Shown here in pieces: positions 5,900 to 5,961 of a stretch of DNA of 5,961 nucleotides (positions are counted from its first letter, which is position 1; each line of letters begins with the position of its first letter). The position numbers were made by a program, and so were the translations under genes. The DNA comes from an uncultured Olsenella sp. (GTDB lineage Bacteria; Actinomycetota; Coriobacteriia; Coriobacteriales; Atopobiaceae), in assembly GCA_947253595.1 (NCBI GenBank), contig CAMXZR010000089.1, positions 1 to 5,961 of the forward strand. Direction: 5' to 3'. Below the pieces are notes generated by a model. That model made no database searches. It was not told the origin of the DNA and saw only the letters and a list, made by a program, of their open reading frames with translations.

Positions 5900-5961
5900 T
5901 GGCCAACCCATACCAGGCCGGGGGGTCCAGCGCCGGCCTCGTATCGTCTGTCAGGGGAGGG
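5899..5961 (+). CDS. Start of next gene, probably partner ABC exporter subunit
   Basis: Only the first 21 codons are present, with the reading frame open to the window end. They encode a Gly/Ser/Ala-rich stretch (MANPYQAGGSSAGLVSS then VRGG) with no recognisable domain. Such flexible N-terminal tails are common in the second subunit of heterodimeric ABC exporters. The call rests mainly on context: the ATG overlaps the TGA of the previous subunit by one base, a consensus ribosome binding site precedes it, and the upstream subunit carries a degenerate ATPase site and so needs a catalytic partner. The coding call is strong; the product is inferred. Confidence 0.7.
   Translation, partial: MANPYQAGGSSAGLVSSVRGG
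5915..5939 (+). repeat. 7-bp GC-rich inverted repeat early in the second exporter gene
   Basis: AGGCCGG (5915-5921) and CCGGCCT (5933-5939) are exact reverse complements around an 11-base loop, starting 16 bases after the start of the gene. It could form a hairpin in the early coding region, but short GC palindromes are expected by chance here. Confidence 0.3.

Overview
The window is a dense, GC-rich, single-strand gene cluster from a bacterial chromosome. All six recognised genes read left to right. High GC, heavy use of C/G third positions combined with AGG (Arg) and ATA (Ile) codons, GTG and ATG starts and strong Shine-Dalgarno sequences would suit a high-GC actinobacterium. My best guess is the Coriobacteriia (Olsenella/Atopobium-like). 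This is an impression from codon style and protein flavour, not a search result.

Layout: (1) 1-302, the last ~100 residues of a group I (NifS/IscS-type) cysteine desulfurase including the catalytic Cys loop. (2) An 84-base gap with a GC-rich inverted repeat and a strong ribosome binding site, but no clear promoter. (3) 387-1118, a coiled-coil/zinc-ribbon protein of the CT398/HP0958 type with one of the four zinc cysteines missing. (4) 1105-2316, coaBC, the bifunctional enzyme that makes 4'-phosphopantetheine from phosphopantothenate. (5) 2326-4143, a Uup-type ABC-F ATPase with two ATPase domains and a C-terminal coiled coil. (6) 4163-5899, a half-size ABC exporter subunit with a degenerate ATPase site. 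(7) 5899-5961, the first 21 codons of the next gene, very probably the partner exporter subunit.

From gene 2 on, the junctions are a 14-base overlap, a 9-base gap, a 19-base gap and a 1-base overlap, so genes 2-6 look like one transcription unit. The functions are housekeeping (coenzyme A synthesis, an ABC-F protein, a zinc-ribbon protein) followed by a heterodimeric exporter; no shared pathway is evident beyond co-transcription. The two exporter halves should act together in the membrane.

I see no mobile element, CRISPR array, tRNA or rRNA, and no convincing novel system. The points most worth checking are a perfect 10-bp hairpin spanning codons 10-17 of coaBC, a small hairpin over the coaBC ribosome binding site, the incomplete zinc ribbon, and the degenerate exporter ATPase site, which predicts properties of the gene just beyond the window.
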